A stretch of DNA of 64,000 nucleotides from Cellvibrio mixtus subsp. mixtus J3-8 (GTDB lineage Bacteria > Pseudomonadota > Gammaproteobacteria > Pseudomonadales > Cellvibrionaceae). This document shows, piece after piece, positions 41,024 to 49,996 of this stretch. Each line of letters begins with the position of its first letter. Positions within the stretch are counted from its first letter, which is position 1. The stretch is taken from positions 30,534 to 94,533 of the forward strand of contig NZ_ALBT01000067.1 of NCBI RefSeq assembly GCF_000766945.1, given 5' to 3'. The notes below the pieces were generated by a model. It had not been told where the DNA came from and ran no database searches. It saw nothing but the letters and a program-made list of their open reading frames with translations. The position numbers and the translations under genes were made by a program.

Positions 41024-42645
41024 TGATGAACCAGGAAAATATCCAACCGATTGATTCCACTGCGCCGCACCACCACGATCAAGTAGACGACCATAAACCG
41101 CGTGGAATTTCGCGCTGGCTTTATACGACCAATCACAAAGATATTGGCACCTTGTATTTATTATTTTCACTGCTGATGTTATTTACCGGTGGCAGTATGG
41201 CCATGGTTATTCGTGCGGAATTATTTCAGCCAGGCTTGCAATTTGTCGATCCGCATTTTTTTAACCAGATGACAACAGTTCATGGGTTGGTGATGGTATT
41301 CGGTGCGATTATGCCCGCATTTGTAGGGCTCGCAAATTGGATGGTGCCCTTGATGATTGGCGCACCGGATATGGCATTGCCGCGCATGAACAATTGGAGT
41401 TTCTGGTTATTACCTTGCGCATTTACCATTTTGTTATCAACGTTATTTATGGAGGGTGGTGCACCGGCAGCAGGTTGGACTTTCTACGTACCTTTATCAA
41501 CCACTTATTCCAATGACAGCACTGCTTTTTTTGTTTTTGCGGTGCATTTAATGGGTATTTCTTCAATCATGGGGGCGATGAACATTATTGTCACCATTTT
41601 TAATTTGCGTGCGCCGGGTATGACCTGGATGAAATTGCCGCTTTTTGTATGGACCTGGATTATTACTGCGTTTTTGCTAATTGCGGTGATGCCAGTGCTT
41701 GCCGGCGTAGTGACAATGGTACTTACCGATAAATATTTTGGAACCAGCTTTTTTAATGCGGCCGGCGGCGGTGATCCGGTAATGTTCCAGCACATTTTCT
41801 GGTTCTTCGGGCATCCGGAAGTTTACATTATGATTTTGCCGGCCTTTGGCATTATTTCCAGTATTGTTCCCGCTTTTGCACGTAAGCCTTTATTTGGTTA
41901 TGAGTCCATGGTGATCGCTACAGCGAGCATTGCATTTTTATCATTTATTGTATGGGCGCATCATATGTTCACTACCGGCATGCCGGTCGCGGCTGAATTA
42001 TTTTTTATGTATACCACTATGTTGATTGCAGTTCCCACCGGCGTAAAAGTATTTAATTGGGTTGCTACTATGTGGCGCGGTGCTATGACCTTTGAAACAC
42101 CCATGATGTTTGCCATCGCATTTATTGTGTTGTTTACGATCGGTGGCTTCTCCGGATTGATGTTAGCGATTACCCCGGCTGATTTTCAATATCAGGACAC
42201 TTATTTTGTCGTAGCACATTTTCATTACGTATTGGTAACTGGTGCGCTCTTTGGAATTATTGCCGGCGTATATTTCTGGATTCCAAAATGGACTGGCGTT
42301 ATGTATAGCGAACGTTTGGGGCAATGTCACTTCTGGTGTTCACTGGTGTCAGTAAATATGTTGTTCTTTCCCATGCATTTTGTCGGGCTTGCAGGAATGC
42401 CACGGCGTATTCCTGATTATGCATTGCAATTTGCCGACATGAATGCGTTTATCAGTATTGGCGGATTTTTATTTGGTTTGTCGCAACTATTATTTGTGGC
42501 GATGGTGTTTCGCTGTATCCGGCGTAAAGGTGAAAAAGCCAGCGCCCAGGTATGGGAAGGCGCTGAAGGTTTGGAATGGCAAATTCCTTCGCCTGCGCCT
42601 TATCACACCTTTCAAATACCGCCGGATATTAAATCCGGGCATTAA
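41023..42645 (+). CDS. ctaD: Cytochrome c oxidase subunit I
   Basis: A 540-residue heme-copper oxidase core subunit with about 12 helices. Key motifs: TTVHGLVMVF with the heme a ligand His, HPEVYIMILPAFG (CuB ligand His and cross-linked Tyr), HHMFTTG and the pair AHFHYVLVTG with heme ligands near the C-terminal third. It reduces oxygen at the heme a3-CuB site and pumps protons. It follows coxB with a one-base overlap. Confidence 0.97.
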   Translation: MMNQENIQPIDSTAPHHHDQVDDHKPRGISRWLYTTNHKDIGTLYLLFSLLMLFTGGSMAMVIRAELFQPGLQFVDPHFFNQMTTVHGLVMVFGAIMPAFVGLANWMVPLMIGAPDMALPRMNNWSFWLLPCAFTILLSTLFMEGGAPAAGWTFYVPLSTTYSNDSTAFFVFAVHLMGISSIMGAMNIIVTIFNLRAPGMTWMKLPLFVWTWIITAFLLIAVMPVLAGVVTMVLTDKYFGTSFFNAAGGGDPVMFQHIFWFFGHPEVYIMILPAFGIISSIVPAFARKPLFGYESMVIATASIAFLSFIVWAHHMFTTGMPVAAELFFMYTTMLIAVPTGVKVFNWVATMWRGAMTFETPMMFAIAFIVLFTIGGFSGLMLAITPADFQYQDTYFVVAHFHYVLVTGALFGIIAGVYFWIPKWTGVMYSERLGQCHFWCSLVSVNMLFFPMHFVGLAGMPRRIPDYALQFADMNAFISIGGFLFGLSQLLFVAMVFRCIRRKGEKASAQVWEGAEGLEWQIPSPAPYHTFQIPPDIKSGH

Positions 42646-42674
42646 TGATTCAGCCATTACCGGCGGAGGCATAG

Positions 42675-43214
42675 ATGGGCAATCAGAATATTTCGCACCA
42701 ACCCTTGCTGCGTAAATTGCTGGTGGTATCTATTGCCATGTTTTTTTTCGGTTTTGCATTAATTCCGCTGTATGATGTTTTTTGTCGTTTAACGGGATTA
42801 AATGGAAAAACCGCTAACACAGTTGCTGCACCATCCACTCGTATTGACACCAGTCGCCGTATTAAAGTGGAGTTTATTGCCAATCGCGATGACTCTATTC
42901 CCTGGAATTTTGCGCCGGAAATTAATTCCCTGGAATTAAATCCTGGCGCAGTTAAAGTGGTTAATTTTCACGTTAAAAATTTATCAGCCCAAGCCATGAT
43001 CGGCCGCGCTGTGCCATCGGTATCGCCCGGTGCAGCCGCACGCTATTTTAAAAAAATTGAATGTTTTTGCTTTACCGAGCAACCGCTGGATGCCCATGGT
43101 GAAAAAGCCATGCCCGTGCAATTTTATATAGATCCACAGTTGCCCGCTGAGTATTCCACTATCACTTTATCGTATCGCTTATACAAAAGTCAGGGCCAAA
43201 CGGTGACGCGTTAG
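42675..43214 (+). CDS. ctaG: Cytochrome c oxidase assembly protein CtaG/Cox11
   Basis: A 179-residue membrane-anchored copper chaperone that delivers CuB. One N-terminal helix (about 13-35, including PLYDVFCRLTGLNG) is followed by an Ig-like domain with the copper-binding CFCFTEQPL motif (FCFTEQ, conserved Cys pair). GGAGG precedes the start. Confidence 0.95.
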   Translation: MGNQNISHQPLLRKLLVVSIAMFFFGFALIPLYDVFCRLTGLNGKTANTVAAPSTRIDTSRRIKVEFIANRDDSIPWNFAPEINSLELNPGAVKVVNFHVKNLSAQAMIGRAVPSVSPGAAARYFKKIECFCFTEQPLDAHGEKAMPVQFYIDPQLPAEYSTITLSYRLYKSQGQTVTR

Positions 43215-43285
43215 CCTGGTTTCGTAGGGTACAGTCTGTAATGCACAGGCTGAACATAGAGTCCGTGCGAATGGAGGTATAGACC

Positions 43286-44152
43286 ATGAGTGCCGGTTAT
43301 CAACATTATTATGTTCCCCACCAAAGTCATTGGCCCATTGTTGGCGCTGCCGCATTATTTTTAATGGGGTATGGTGCAGCCCATTGGGTTAATGATGATT
43401 TAATCGGACCGATATTATTAGCCGTGGGTTTTGGTTTATTGCTATTAATGTTATTTGGCTGGTTTAGCAATGTTATTGATGAGTCCATGAGTGGGCTTTA
43501 TAGCGAGCAAATGGATCATTCATTTCGCCAAGGCATGAGCTGGTTTATTTTTTCCGAGATTATGTTTTTTGGCGCATTCTTTGGTGCACTTTTTTATGCG
43601 CGCATGATTTCAGTACCCTGGCTGGATGGTGCTGGTGACAATGCCATGACGGCGCAAGTGCTCTGGCCTGATTTTGAAGCAATCTGGCCGCTAATAAAAA
43701 CACCCTCAGGCCTGGAAACCCATGCGATGCCCTGGGAAGGTATTCCGCTTATCAATACGATTATTCTTTTGGTTTCATCTATCACCTTGCAATTTGCGCA
43801 TATGGGGATTGAACAACAAAAGCCGGCACAGCTAGGGTTCTTTCTGATGCTGACCATTATTTTGGGAATATGTTTTTTAGCCTTGCAAGGATACGAATAT
43901 GTTCACGCATACGAGGAATTAGGTTTGCGCCTGGATTCGGGCGTATACGGTAATACGTTTTTTTTATTGACAGGTTTTCATGGGTTACATGTCACCCTGG
44001 GGGCCATTTTTCTAACGGTCATTTTTTTACGCATTGCTGTAAAAGGGCATTTTACGGCGGAAAAACATTTTGGTTTCCAAGCGGCTGCCTGGTATTGGCA
44101 TTTTGTGGATGTGGTTTGGCTTAATTTATTTGTATTCGTGTATGTGCTCTAA
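43286..44152 (+). CDS. coxC: Cytochrome c oxidase subunit III
   Basis: A 288-residue polytopic protein with about seven helices, characteristic of subunit III: WFIFSEIMFFGAFFGALFYAR and TGFHGLHVTLGAIFL near the end, WYWHFVDVVWLNLF at the C-terminus. GGAGG lies ahead of ATG 43286. It completes the aa3 oxidase core with subunits I and II. Confidence 0.95.
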   Translation: MSAGYQHYYVPHQSHWPIVGAAALFLMGYGAAHWVNDDLIGPILLAVGFGLLLLMLFGWFSNVIDESMSGLYSEQMDHSFRQGMSWFIFSEIMFFGAFFGALFYARMISVPWLDGAGDNAMTAQVLWPDFEAIWPLIKTPSGLETHAMPWEGIPLINTIILLVSSITLQFAHMGIEQQKPAQLGFFLMLTIILGICFLALQGYEYVHAYEELGLRLDSGVYGNTFFLLTGFHGLHVTLGAIFLTVIFLRIAVKGHFTAEKHFGFQAAAWYWHFVDVVWLNLFVFVYVL

Positions 44153-44166
44153 CAGTATTGCAAGCA

Positions 44167-44376
44167 TTAGTAGGGACGAGGGTGCGGAGTGATTATTCCG
44201 GTTGCGAGCAAGACGAGAATTACCGCAACAACCAATGCCGAAAATAACAATCGGCGCCCCAGGAACTTCGACATCTTTGGTGCTGTGCCGTCGTTTTTCA
44301 TCATGACGTAAAGTGCCTGGAACAAGCTGATAATCACCAGTAATAGTAATGCGATAAGGATAAATTTAATTAACAT
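44167..44376 (-). CDS. Twin-helix membrane protein DUF2909
   Basis: A 69-residue protein of two membrane helices (residues 3-24 and 44-63) with a loop rich in Lys and Arg, in the opposite orientation to its neighbours, inside the oxidase locus between coxC and SURF1. This gene placement recurs near cox operons in gammaproteobacteria (DUF2909). It may be an assembly or stability factor; there is no defined function. Confidence 0.7.
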   Translation of the reverse strand: MLIKFILIALLLLVIISLFQALYVMMKNDGTAPKMSKFLGRRLLFSALVVAVILVLLATGIITPHPRPY

Positions 44377-44399
44377 AATAACTCCGCAGGAGTGAGTTT

Positions 44400-45200
44400 A
44401 TGACCATTATAGCGTTTAATCGCCATTGGATTGTCCGCTGGCATTGGCTGTTAATAAATTTTATCGCGGTCGCCATTTTGTTATCACTTTCTTTTTGGCA
44501 ATGGCAACGCGCTGCACAAAAACAGCAGAGCTTACACATGTTGTCCCAATGGCAAATGCAAAAGGCATTGTCGTTGCGTGAATTAATTACGGATCAATCT
44601 ACTGCACTACTGTCGAGCGAAAGTCTAATGGCGCGCGATGGTGCAACTGTCAATTTTCCTGCACGCTGGCTTGCGCCCTATGTATGGTTGCTGGATAACC
44701 AAATCCTGATGGGGCGCCCCGGATACGATGTAATAATTCCTGTACAGGAAAACAATCCTGGAAATATTGCACTGAATTCCGGTGCAATAAGCTCGATAGT
44801 GCTCGTCAATTTGGGATGGGTTGCAGCCCCGGCACAACGCACTGACCTACCTGCAATACAAATTCCTGCTGAATTAATTGTGCAAGGAATCTATCGAGCG
44901 CAAGCAGGTAGTTTTTTATTGGGAAAAAATCTGGAAGACCTTGGACAATGGCCTATGCGCATGCAACAGCCCGATAATAAATTACTCATTACCTATTTGC
45001 CTGACTCATTAATTGCCGGAATGATTTACCAGCAACGTGAATCCCCCTTTGCAATTCACTATCATCCGGTTGTGTTGCCACCTGAACGGCATAAAGCATA
45101 TGCATTGCAATGGTTTTTATTAGCAATGGCTGCATTGTTGGTAGGCTTGGCCTGTGCAAAAGGCAATGATGAACCGCATTTTGCGGAGAAGCCGTTATGA
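44400..45200 (+). CDS. SURF1-family cytochrome oxidase assembly protein
   Basis: A 266-residue protein with helices near both ends (residues 10-33 and 235-255) and a periplasmic core, with the SURF1 patterns LSFWQWQRAAQKQ, VLVNLGWVAAP and YALQWFLLAMAALLVG. SURF1 supports heme a insertion. It starts 23 bases from the divergent DUF2909 gene, behind AGGAG, and overlaps the next gene by 4 bases. Confidence 0.9.
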   Translation: MTIIAFNRHWIVRWHWLLINFIAVAILLSLSFWQWQRAAQKQQSLHMLSQWQMQKALSLRELITDQSTALLSSESLMARDGATVNFPARWLAPYVWLLDNQILMGRPGYDVIIPVQENNPGNIALNSGAISSIVLVNLGWVAAPAQRTDLPAIQIPAELIVQGIYRAQAGSFLLGKNLEDLGQWPMRMQQPDNKLLITYLPDSLIAGMIYQQRESPFAIHYHPVVLPPERHKAYALQWFLLAMAALLVGLACAKGNDEPHFAEKPL

Positions 45201-45766
45201 GTGGCCGGCGATTTTTCCTACTATTTTTCCTGTGTGCAGTGGTACCTTTTGCTGCCGCCAAACTCAGTTTGTCGTACGGTTGGTTTGATTCCGGTGCGAC
45301 TAATAAAGGGCAGTGGCTGGAACAAGAAATACAGTTGATTCCTGCATTAGCTTCTGGCGATATGCATTGGACTGTCGCTTATGTGACAGGGGAGCAATGC
45401 GAAAAAAATTGCCTTGAAACAATAGGTTTGTTGCAACAACTTTACACCGGATTAGGGCGCAAGCAGCTTGGGGCACAAGCATTGTTCATTACTACGAATG
45501 CATCCAACCCCGGTATTATTCCGCAACATTTTTCTGTCATTAATACGGTACTTCTTGCCCATGGCAATACTGATAACAATATTCCGGGTAAAAATACTAT
45601 TTCAGCTGAACAGTTGCGCTTGCTCGAACATCATTTTGTCATTATCAATCAGCATGGGTTGGTGCTGTTGCGTTATCCCCTTTCTGTACAAGCACCTGCG
45701 CAAGTTGCAGCGGACATGCGCAGTGATTTATTGCGTTTGATTAATTATGACCGGAGCCGGTTATGA
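45197..45766 (+). CDS. Unassigned oxidase-locus protein with SCO-like CxxxC motif
   Basis: A 189-residue protein with an N-terminal membrane anchor (residues 5-22). The rest resembles a thioredoxin-like fold: strand MHWTVAYVTG followed by CEKNC (Cys68-x3-Cys72), the spacing seen in SCO copper chaperones (CPDFC, Cys83-x3-Cys87, in the SCO protein encoded at 48276 here), and a later strand FVIINQHGLVLLRYP, comparable to the SCO strand FIVDPQGQYVG. The downstream His copper ligand of SCO is not obvious. It is coupled by 4-base overlaps to SURF1 and ctaA. It may be a redox or copper-handling assembly factor specific to this locus. Confidence 0.6.
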   Translation: MSGRRFFLLFFLCAVVPFAAAKLSLSYGWFDSGATNKGQWLEQEIQLIPALASGDMHWTVAYVTGEQCEKNCLETIGLLQQLYTGLGRKQLGAQALFITTNASNPGIIPQHFSVINTVLLAHGNTDNNIPGKNTISAEQLRLLEHHFVIINQHGLVLLRYPLSVQAPAQVAADMRSDLLRLINYDRSRL

Positions 45767-46869
45767 AACCAGAAGCAAACTTTGTTGCAGGTGTTGGCAA
45801 TATCGCATTCCGGCGTTTGGTAAGCCTGGCAATTTTTCTTGCGTTGATTGTAATAGGTTTGGGAGCTTACACGCGTTTAACCGACGCGGGCCTTGGTTGC
45901 CCGGATTGGCCCGGTTGCTACGGAAAATTAACTGCCCCGTTACATGATGGGCATATAGCTGAAATCCAGCAGCAATTTCCGCACGCATTTATTGAGCCCC
46001 ATAAAGCACATAATGAAATGTTGCATCGCTATGTTGCAGGGTTGTTGGGATTGGTGGTGTTAACCATATTTATCTCCAGCCTGTTAATCAAACGCTGGCG
46101 GGTACATTGCAGTTTGATTGCAGTGCTGGTGGTGTTGCAAGCGCTGTTGGGAATGTGGACGGTGACAATGAATTTAATTCCGCTGGTGGTGATGGCACAT
46201 TTACTAGGTGGGTTTTTGTTATTAAGTTTATTGGTGCTGCTGCGAGTAAAAATTTATTGTCGACACAACGCAGTGATTCCCGAATCGAAATTGCGCGCGT
46301 TTTTACCTTTCGCTTATATCGCAGGGTTAATTGTACTTGCGCAAATTGCGTTAGGTGGATGGACCTCGGCAAATTATGCCGCGTTAACCTGTACACAATT
46401 TCCGGTGTGCGAACCAGGGTGGCAAACGCGGTTTTCGCTGGAATCTATTTTTCACTTGCCACTTGGGCACGATACCTATGAGTATGGTGTTTTACCTTAT
46501 GAAGCGCGAATGAGTATTCATATTGCGCATCGCGTTGGTGCAGCAATAACGTTTTTTAGCGTATCAGCATTGTTATTATGTTGCTGGCATGCAGCTCGTA
46601 GCAGCGGTTTGCGGCGTTTGATTTTAACTGTGGGTGCAGTATTGGTATTACAGGCAATTTTGGGAATATTGAATGTCTATTTGCATTTGCCGTTGTTCAC
46701 TGCGGTTGCACACAATCTGGTAGCCGCTAACCTGTTAATGTTGATAGTTGTATTGATTCAGCAATTGCACTGGCGTACCCGCAGTTCTGTTGCGACCCTG
46801 CAAAAAAATATTATTGAAAAAAATATCCCTGTTGTCGCTGTCAATATTAACCGCAACATTCATCAATAA
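45763..46869 (+). CDS. ctaA: Heme A synthase
   Basis: A 368-residue COX15/CtaA protein with about eight helices. It has GAYTRLTDAGLGCPDWPGCYG at the first helix end, HEMLHRYVAGLLG-like His region (AHNEMLHRYVAGL), and a second four-helix half with IHIAHRVGA and AHNLVAAN, the heme-binding His residues. It converts heme O to heme A. Overlaps the preceding gene by 4 bases. Confidence 0.95.
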   Translation: MKPEANFVAGVGNIAFRRLVSLAIFLALIVIGLGAYTRLTDAGLGCPDWPGCYGKLTAPLHDGHIAEIQQQFPHAFIEPHKAHNEMLHRYVAGLLGLVVLTIFISSLLIKRWRVHCSLIAVLVVLQALLGMWTVTMNLIPLVVMAHLLGGFLLLSLLVLLRVKIYCRHNAVIPESKLRAFLPFAYIAGLIVLAQIALGGWTSANYAALTCTQFPVCEPGWQTRFSLESIFHLPLGHDTYEYGVLPYEARMSIHIAHRVGAAITFFSVSALLLCCWHAARSSGLRRLILTVGAVLVLQAILGILNVYLHLPLFTAVAHNLVAANLLMLIVVLIQQLHWRTRSSVATLQKNIIEKNIPVVAVNINRNIHQ

Positions 46870-46899
46870 TGGCTTGAATCTACGCACCAGGGGTGTGTT

Positions 46900-47832
46900 A
46901 TGGCTACAGAAAAATTGCTATTGCCAGGCGGCGTGCGCAAAGAAATTTTTACGCTTTTCCGCAATTATTATCAACTCACCAAACCTAAGGTTGTCGCATT
47001 GCTGGTGTTAACCGCGTGGGTGGGCATGATGTTGGCGACACCCGAGCCACCGGCGATTTCCCAATTATCTCTAGCATGCCTTGGTATTGCATTGGTGTCA
47101 GCCGCCGCTGCCGCATTTAACCAGATACTCGATCAAAAAATTGATGCGCAAATGGCGCGTACCTATATGCGTCCATTGCCGAAAGGTAAATTATCTACGG
47201 CACAAGCCGTTTATTTTGCAGTTGCATTGGCGATAAGCGGATTTGTGTTATTGGGCGTGTTAATTAATTGGTTAACAGCATGGCTAACCTTGCTTGGTTT
47301 ATTTGGTTATGCAGTGATTTACACGCTGCTATTAAAACGGGCAACACCACAAAATATTGTTATTGGTGGCATTGCCGGAGCATTGCCGCCTGTACTGGGA
47401 TGGAGCGCGGTGACCGGGCAGGTGAGTGGTGAGGCACTTTTATTAATGATGATTGTCTTTACCTGGACGCCACCCCATTTTTGGGCGCTGGCGATTCATC
47501 GGGTGAATGATTATGCCCGCGCCGGTATTCCGATGTTGCCAGTGACACACGGCATTCAATTTACCAAAACGCTGATTTTACTTTATACCTTATTGTTAGC
47601 ATTGGTGTGCCTCTTGCCCTATCTGGTTGGGATAAGTGGGTTAATTTATCTGCTGGGTGCCGTTTTCCTGAATGCAAAATTTATCGTTCATGCATGGCAA
47701 TTAAAGTTTCGTGCAGATGCTGAATCAGCGATGAAAATGTTTCGCTTTTCTATCGTTCATTTAATGGTGCTATTTCTGGTGTTATTGGTGGATCATTATG
47801 TTTATTGGGATATTCAAAGGTTGGCTCAATAA
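46900..47832 (+). CDS. ctaB: Protoheme IX farnesyltransferase (heme O synthase)
   Basis: A 310-residue UbiA-family prenyltransferase. NQILDQKIDAQMARTYMRPLPKG carries the first DxxxD-type motif, and DYARAGIPMLPV marks the family. It makes heme O from heme B, the substrate of the upstream CtaA. Nine membrane helices are evident. It overlaps the next gene. Confidence 0.95.
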   Translation: MATEKLLLPGGVRKEIFTLFRNYYQLTKPKVVALLVLTAWVGMMLATPEPPAISQLSLACLGIALVSAAAAAFNQILDQKIDAQMARTYMRPLPKGKLSTAQAVYFAVALAISGFVLLGVLINWLTAWLTLLGLFGYAVIYTLLLKRATPQNIVIGGIAGALPPVLGWSAVTGQVSGEALLLMMIVFTWTPPHFWALAIHRVNDYARAGIPMLPVTHGIQFTKTLILLYTLLLALVCLLPYLVGISGLIYLLGAVFLNAKFIVHAWQLKFRADAESAMKMFRFSIVHLMVLFLVLLVDHYVYWDIQRLAQ

Positions 47833-48286
47833 ATTTCCTGTGAGGAATGTTGTCGGGATTTTTTTTTGCTTCAGTTTGTGTGGCTATAGTTTTTTTACGT
47901 TAGCTGATAAGGAATCAACCGGTTTGAAAATCAATGATGCATGGGTAAGGCTGGCACCCCCGGGTGCCAAGGCTAACGCGGCATATGCGACGCTGTACAA
48001 TCCTTCGCGTGAAATAATAACGATAAAATCTCTAAGTGCAATTTGTTGTGAACGTGTGATGTTGCATCGCACCCGTTATGAAAATGATCGTGCAATTATG
48101 GAACATTTGGATTTGCTCAGTGTACTCCCCCAAAGTAGTGTTGAATTAATTCCGGGCGGATTACATGTTATGTTGCTCAATCCTTCAGCACCGTTGCGTG
48201 CAGGGGATAGTGTTGAAATACAACTTCACTTTAGTGATGGGCGGCAACAACGTATCCAACTACCGGTAAAATCTGATGACAATTAA
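47798..48286 (+). CDS. PCu(A)C-type copper chaperone
   Basis: A 162-residue exported copper-binding protein: signal segment (about residues 12-36), then a cupredoxin-like fold with the copper ligand pattern VMLHRTRYENDRAIMEH and PGGLHVMLL (H-x-M in the second motif). PCuAC proteins load copper into CuA, often with SCO. It starts inside the end of ctaB (35-base overlap) and overlaps the SCO gene by 11 bases, so all three are tightly coupled. Confidence 0.85.
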   Translation: MFIGIFKGWLNKFPVRNVVGIFFCFSLCGYSFFTLADKESTGLKINDAWVRLAPPGAKANAAYATLYNPSREIITIKSLSAICCERVMLHRTRYENDRAIMEHLDLLSVLPQSSVELIPGGLHVMLLNPSAPLRAGDSVEIQLHFSDGRQQRIQLPVKSDDN

Positions 48287-48944
48287 TGCTTCGCGCTGTG
48301 GGTTTATTGTTATTGCCGCATTGTGTCTAGTGCTTGGGGCTGTCAGCGCGAAGCAATTATTTGCTGCATTGGCAAATAAACCTTTGGTTTTATCCAGCGT
48401 GCAATTATTACCTGAACCCAAAGTTGTGCCGCAGGTGCTATTGCGCACTGTGGCCGGAGATGCTTTTGTCCGTGAAAAATTCCGGCAACACTGGAGCCTG
48501 GTTTTTTTTGGTTTTACATCCTGTCCGGATTTCTGCCCGATGGAATTGCAGAAATTGAGTAAGCTGTTAACAATTGCCCATGACTCGGAGCGTGATCTAC
48601 AAGTGATTTTTGTGAGTGTTGATCCGGAGCGGGACTCTGCAGTACGTTTGGCTGATTATGTAACATTCTTTCATCCACATATTATTGGTTTGCGTGGCGA
48701 CAATCCTGCCGTCGCTAATTTCGCGCGTTTTTTTGGCGCAAACTATGAGCGCTCTGCCATTATTAACAGTCGCTTATTGAATGTTCCTGCTGGCGCGGCC
48801 ATGCCTTCGGTGGTGGGAGAGCAATATCAGGTAAATCATTCCACCCGGATTTTTATAGTGGACCCACAGGGGCAATATGTGGGATCGGCAACTAATATTG
48901 AATCGGCAGAATTACTGTGGTCTGATTTGGAGAAGTTGTTTTAG
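48276..48944 (+). CDS. SCO1/SenC-family copper chaperone
   Basis: A 222-residue membrane-anchored thioredoxin-like protein. It has the SCO motif FTSCPDFCP (Cys83-x3-Cys87), the strand VIFVSVDPERD and a conserved His in VNHSTRIFIVD near 187, which together bind copper. SCO proteins deliver copper to CuA of subunit II. Last gene of the oxidase locus. Confidence 0.92.
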   Translation: MTINASRCGFIVIAALCLVLGAVSAKQLFAALANKPLVLSSVQLLPEPKVVPQVLLRTVAGDAFVREKFRQHWSLVFFGFTSCPDFCPMELQKLSKLLTIAHDSERDLQVIFVSVDPERDSAVRLADYVTFFHPHIIGLRGDNPAVANFARFFGANYERSAIINSRLLNVPAGAAMPSVVGEQYQVNHSTRIFIVDPQGQYVGSATNIESAELLWSDLEKLF

Positions 48945-49154
48945 CGTTGGCAGTTATCGACATAACGGTTTTTGAACTGCATTTGTTCTAATGCGCTACA
49001 TGAAGTCAGCGGCGCCACGCTTTATACTGATACACGAAGATGTTGATGGTGCTTTTTAGAATAACGTTTGATGTTTTTCTGTGAAGCTTCAATATTCGTT
49101 GCAGCCTTTGCAGATAAACGCAGTTTCCATAAACGGTGTAGCTGGAGGCAGGAT

Positions 49155-49754
49155 ATGATTTCCCATGTTGCTGGTCTGTTTACCCACCCTCATAGAGAGT
49201 GGGAAGAAATTCGCGATACCCAGGAAAGTGTTTCCCATCTTTATTTTGCGCACGTACTTTTTCTTGCCCTGATTCCTCCGGTCTCCATGTTTATCGGTAC
49301 CACCAAAGTGGGGTGGACGATTGGTAAAGGTGCCCCGGTAATGCTCACCGAATCCAGCGCCGCAATCATGAGTATACTCATGTATTTGGCCATGCTCGCC
49401 GGTGTGGCAGTGATCGGGGTGTTTATTAACTGGATGTCGCGCACCTATGATTCATCACCCGGGCTCGCGCGCTGTATTGTATTTGCGGCCTATACAGCAA
49501 CTCCTTTATTTGTTGCCGGCCTCTGCGCGCTCTATCCCAATGTGATCCTTACAATGTTGGTCGGAATTGTTGCGGTTTTTTATACGGTGTATTTGCTGTA
49601 TATGGGAATTCCGATTTTTATGAAAATTCCCGAGGATGAAGGTTTTATTTATTCCAGCTCAATTCTGACCATTGGTTTGGTGATGCTGGTATCGATTATG
49701 GCGATCACCGTCCTGATTTGGAGTTTTGGATTTGGGCCTGCCTACACGACATAA
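49155..49754 (+). CDS. Yip1-family membrane protein
   Basis: A 199-residue protein with about five membrane helices (starting near residues 30, 55, 100, 125, 170), with MISHVAGLFTHPHREWEEI at the start, the usual Yip1-domain N-terminus. ATG 49155 follows a perfect GGAGG at a spacing of 6, while an upstream in-frame ATG at 49068 lacks one. Bacterial Yip1 proteins are widespread and unassigned. A terminator follows at 49866-49895. Confidence 0.8.
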   Translation: MISHVAGLFTHPHREWEEIRDTQESVSHLYFAHVLFLALIPPVSMFIGTTKVGWTIGKGAPVMLTESSAAIMSILMYLAMLAGVAVIGVFINWMSRTYDSSPGLARCIVFAAYTATPLFVAGLCALYPNVILTMLVGIVAVFYTVYLLYMGIPIFMKIPEDEGFIYSSSILTIGLVMLVSIMAITVLIWSFGFGPAYTT

Positions 49755-49865
49755 GTGATTGGCAATCCAAATTATTCTCTCCCCGATTTCACGGAATTTG
49801 GTCTGCATAACAAAATAATAATAGACATCTGTTTTGAAATCGGCTGAAATCGCCCCCTCAGAACT

Positions 49866-49895
49866 AAAGCCGCTGATGTCTATGAGCGGCTTTTT
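49866..49895 (+). terminator. Rho-independent terminator
   Basis: AAAGCCGCT-10-AGCGGCTTT followed by TT and TGCTG ends the Yip1 transcript, about 110 bases after its stop. Confidence 0.8.
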
Positions 49896-49996
49896 GCTGT
49901 TTATCGTTCAGTAGCTTTCCCCTATGTAATTTTTATGTACTGCCAGCTTTTTTACCGATAAGGCTGGCCACGTTTTATTGGCTACCAAGGTGATGT

